NCBI GenBank assembly: GCA_020002185.1
Contig: CM034543.1
Coordinates: 9,898,302-9,962,301 of the forward strand
Direction: 5' to 3'
DNA from: Paraescarpia echinospica
Lineage: Eukaryota > Annelida > Polychaeta > Sabellida > Siboglinidae
Length of the DNA stretch: 64,000 nucleotides
Of this stretch, positions 62,272 to 64,000 are shown one piece after another. Every line of letters begins with the position of its first letter. The stretch's first letter is position 1. Both the position numbers and the translations under genes were made by a program. A model generated the notes under the pieces. It was not told the origin of the DNA. It saw nothing but the letters and a program-made list of their open reading frames with translations, and ran no database searches.

Positions 62272-63533
62272 AGTGTGTGTATGTATGTGTATTTGAGCAT
62301 GTCTTCGTGTATCCGTGCGTATGTTGTGTTAGTGTGTGCTTGTGTGTATGTGTGTATGTGTGTGTGTGCGCGCGCATAGGTTCGTGCGTTTTGTGCTTAT
62401 ATATATGTGTGGTACGTATATGCAAAAATAACATACATACGTAAAAACACATGCATACATGCATACATACACATATACATGTGAACTTATATATATACTC
62501 ACATACGTACTTATGTAAAAAAGTAAGTGTGCGCATACGTATGTAGGTACATGTTGTGTATGTTCAGGTACCGCCGAGCTCCAGAATATATATATCCTGT
62601 ACCGCTTAATGACGCAATTAAGGCGGCGCGGTATTTCATGACACATTCAAGCGAGTTTGGCGTGGACGAAAATCGTATTGCAGTCGGAGGTAATATTTGT
62701 TTAGTGTCAGGTCATGACTGTCAAGATATATATGCAAGAACAACAACAAACTGATGTTTCTAGTATACAAATTATTTGCGTACACAAAGAGTTATAAATT
62801 CTCCACATTAGCGGCGAGGTGTTTTATTTAAAAGCAGATATAACTTAATGTAATTATACTCATAATGTATCCGTGTTTATCATTTCCATTTAAGACAATT
62901 TACTCTCGTGACATTTCGTGTGCTGCCGTTTTCGTAAATATTCAATATGGAAGTTGAAATAAGAAGTTATTCCTCAGTACCAGTGCTCGTAATGGATAAT
63001 AAATAGTATGTATTAGCATTAGAACGTATTGATGAATAACAGTTTAACGCGAACTATTTATATACTTGAGGATAATTGTAAATTTAGCTATAATATAACC
63101 ATTGGTCAGTTGGAACATCCACAGTTCCTTCACCAGTGTTAATATGCGCACAGACATGTTGTCGTGTGAAGATGTCGAGTGACAATCACATTGTTTCATT
63201 AACTCAATCACAAATATATAGCCTTCCCAACATAAATATATACGGAATCAACTTGCGTACATACTAATGTTTCAGGATGTGTCAACATTCACTCGTACAT
63301 CACTTTAAGTGATAATTGCTATCGTGATGTGTTCTTTGGCATTCAGGCGAGAGTTCTGGAGGAAATTTAGCCGCTGCAATAACTTTGAAATTCCGGGACA
63401 TGAATTGGCGGCCTCGGATCAAGCTGCAGTTTCTGATCTACCCGCCTCTAAAGACCATCGACTTCATGACCCCGTCGTATCAGGAGAACGCGTGTGATGC
63501 GAGCTTGGGACAACCGTTTATGCGTGAATTCTG
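59420..63533 (+). CDS. Arylacetamide deacetylase-like lipase/esterase (hormone-sensitive lipase family), 3' end outside window
   Basis: Six exons were recognised: 59420-59704, 60407-60615 (end uncertain), 61029-61149, 62032-62095, 62568-62689 and 63347-63533, with matching phases from exon 3 onward. The product opens with a hydrophobic signal/anchor (NLAVCIWLLTSVGLLQ), as in ER-membrane AADAC enzymes. Core motifs in order: FDGVEVILY, MYMFGGGWAVLSAG, NIVIASIEYRRAPEYIYPVP, NDAIKAARYF, ENRIAVGGESSGGNLAAA, QFLIYPPLK, REFW. The family hydrolyses acyl esters and amides with a Ser-Asp-His triad; the Asp and His would lie past the right edge. Odd: the oxyanion HGGGW is FGGGW and GDSAGG is GESSGG, with the nucleophile Ser kept. 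The exon 2-3 join does not fit in phase, so a small exon is missed or the gene is damaged. Confidence 0.82.
59705..60406 (+). other. AADAC-like intron 1
   Basis: AT-rich, no repeat recognised. Confidence 0.6.
60407..60615 (+). CDS. AADAC-like exon 2
   Basis: Acceptor TTCTTTCTACAG, phase 0; encodes SLMMKCLGYDAHAAIIMRHM and ends near SRFFAAR. The only good donor (CG|GTAACC) is phase 2, but exon 3 opens in phase 0. Confidence 0.6.
61029..61149 (+). CDS. AADAC-like exon 3 (oxyanion loop)
   Basis: Acceptor CCGTTATAG; encodes VTHEMFDGVEVILYQP and GLMYMFGGGWAVLSA; donor CAG|GTCAAT, phase 1. The position usually held by the His of HGGG is Phe. Confidence 0.85.
61485..61520. repeat. (TA)n tract
   Basis: About 17 TA units inside intron 3 of the AADAC-like gene. 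Confidence 0.95.
62032..62095 (+). CDS. AADAC-like exon 4
   Basis: Acceptor ATTATTAACAG, phase 1; encodes NSDTNMRRLAKASNIVIASI; donor GA|GTGAGT, phase 2. Confidence 0.85.
62194..62268. repeat. (GT)n microsatellite
   Basis: About 37 GT units in intron 4 of the AADAC-like gene, followed by degenerate GTGT/TGTA and ACATAC runs to 62515. Confidence 0.96.
62568..62689 (+). CDS. AADAC-like exon 5
   Basis: Acceptor TATGTTCAG, phase 2; encodes YRRAPEYIYPVPLNDAIKAA and RYFMTHSSEFGVDENRIAVG; donor G|GTAATA, phase 1. Confidence 0.88.
63347..63533 (+). CDS. AADAC-like exon 6 (nucleophile elbow)
   Basis: Acceptor TTTGGCATTCAG, phase 1; encodes GESSGGNLAAAITLKFRDMN, then LQFLIYPPLKTIDF and GQPFMREFW; donor TG|GTCAGT, phase 2. 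Further exons must lie past 64000. Confidence 0.88.
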
Positions 63534-63867
63534 GTCAGTACTTTCAAACGTTTAATGCATATAATCGGTGCAAACAACTAAACGTTAAACTCAACCTCTT
63601 GTTAATGTGATCGAGTGCATCAGTTTATTTTTATGATTTAAACTATTTATACAAATATTTCGTCAACTTATTAATTTGTATTAATAATATATATATATAT
63701 ATATATAAATTATATATATATCTATATAGTTGTAAATATTATTGCTAAATAATAATGTTGATGTATTAATGTTTTAGTACTTATTATGACTAGTTACTAG
63801 ATTGGCTGAGTTATTTCCTTATTTATCCATTCTGTACCATTTAATGTTTTACGTACATATATATGTA

Positions 63868-63893
63868 CACACACTCACACACACACAAACACT

Positions 63894-63945
<52 letters not shown>
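63868..63945. repeat. (CA)n microsatellite
   Basis: Imperfect start, then about 22 pure CA units, in the intron after exon 6. Confidence 0.95.
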
Positions 63946-63948
<3 letters not shown>

Positions 63949-64000
63949 CCAAATATGCAAAAGGGACCACCTTAGGCAGACTGCCGTTTTTTAAGCAGAC

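Noticed and set aside
62126..62646. Thr-His and Cys-Val rich frames
   Set aside because: Microsatellite in intron 4 of the deacetylase-like gene.

Overview
The window is animal nuclear DNA: AT-rich, gene-poor and packed with repeats. It contains long CA/GT and CT microsatellites, non-LTR and LTR retroelements, fold-back elements, a tRNA-derived SINE, a 12.5 kb tandem satellite and an assembly gap of exactly 1000 N. Host genes are split into small exons with GT-AG borders. The best taxonomic clue is a set of secreted globin exons of the annelid extracellular haemoglobin type: signal peptide, N-terminal Cys paired with an H-helix Cys, and introns at B12.2 and G7.0. I infer an annelid, possibly a siboglinid or other polychaete; the genus cannot be fixed from sequence alone.

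Region 1 (1-24.9 kb) is a decayed extracellular-globin locus. A three-exon globin gene (copy B) runs on the minus strand from 20287 to 11457. Its ~7.6 kb first intron holds a CR1 retrotransposon and a candidate DNA transposon with many copies of a TTATCGTCCG motif. Its exon 1 with promoter and intron flank is duplicated ~11 kb away (copy A, 9069-9238), and a broken third copy (C) lies head-to-head on the plus strand at 24.34-24.81 kb. Copy B keeps the CD1 Phe, the proximal His and the disulfide cysteines, but has Asp in place of the distal His and a 40-bp insert in exon 2. CR1 elements occur at 1-4.0, 10.1-10.4, 12.8-15.0 and 21.0-23.1 kb.

Region 2 (25-42 kb) has no convincing intact host gene. 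It holds two SINE copies, further copies of the globin-upstream repeat, fragments of at least three more non-LTR elements, the wreck of a multicopy uncharacterised metazoan gene family (33.3-34.6 kb) and an inverted duplication (39.9-41.0 kb).

Region 3 (42-55.5 kb) is the N gap followed by about 141 copies of an 88/89-bp satellite, with internal block duplications.

Region 4 (55.5-64 kb) begins with triplet and AT low-complexity DNA. A recombined LTR element follows (two ~545 bp LTRs, each followed by the same leader/gag start). Its right end stops ~100 bp before the start codon of a plus-strand arylacetamide-deacetylase-like gene. Six exons of that gene are visible and it runs off the right edge. 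Its oxyanion and nucleophile motifs are altered (FGGGW, GESSGG).
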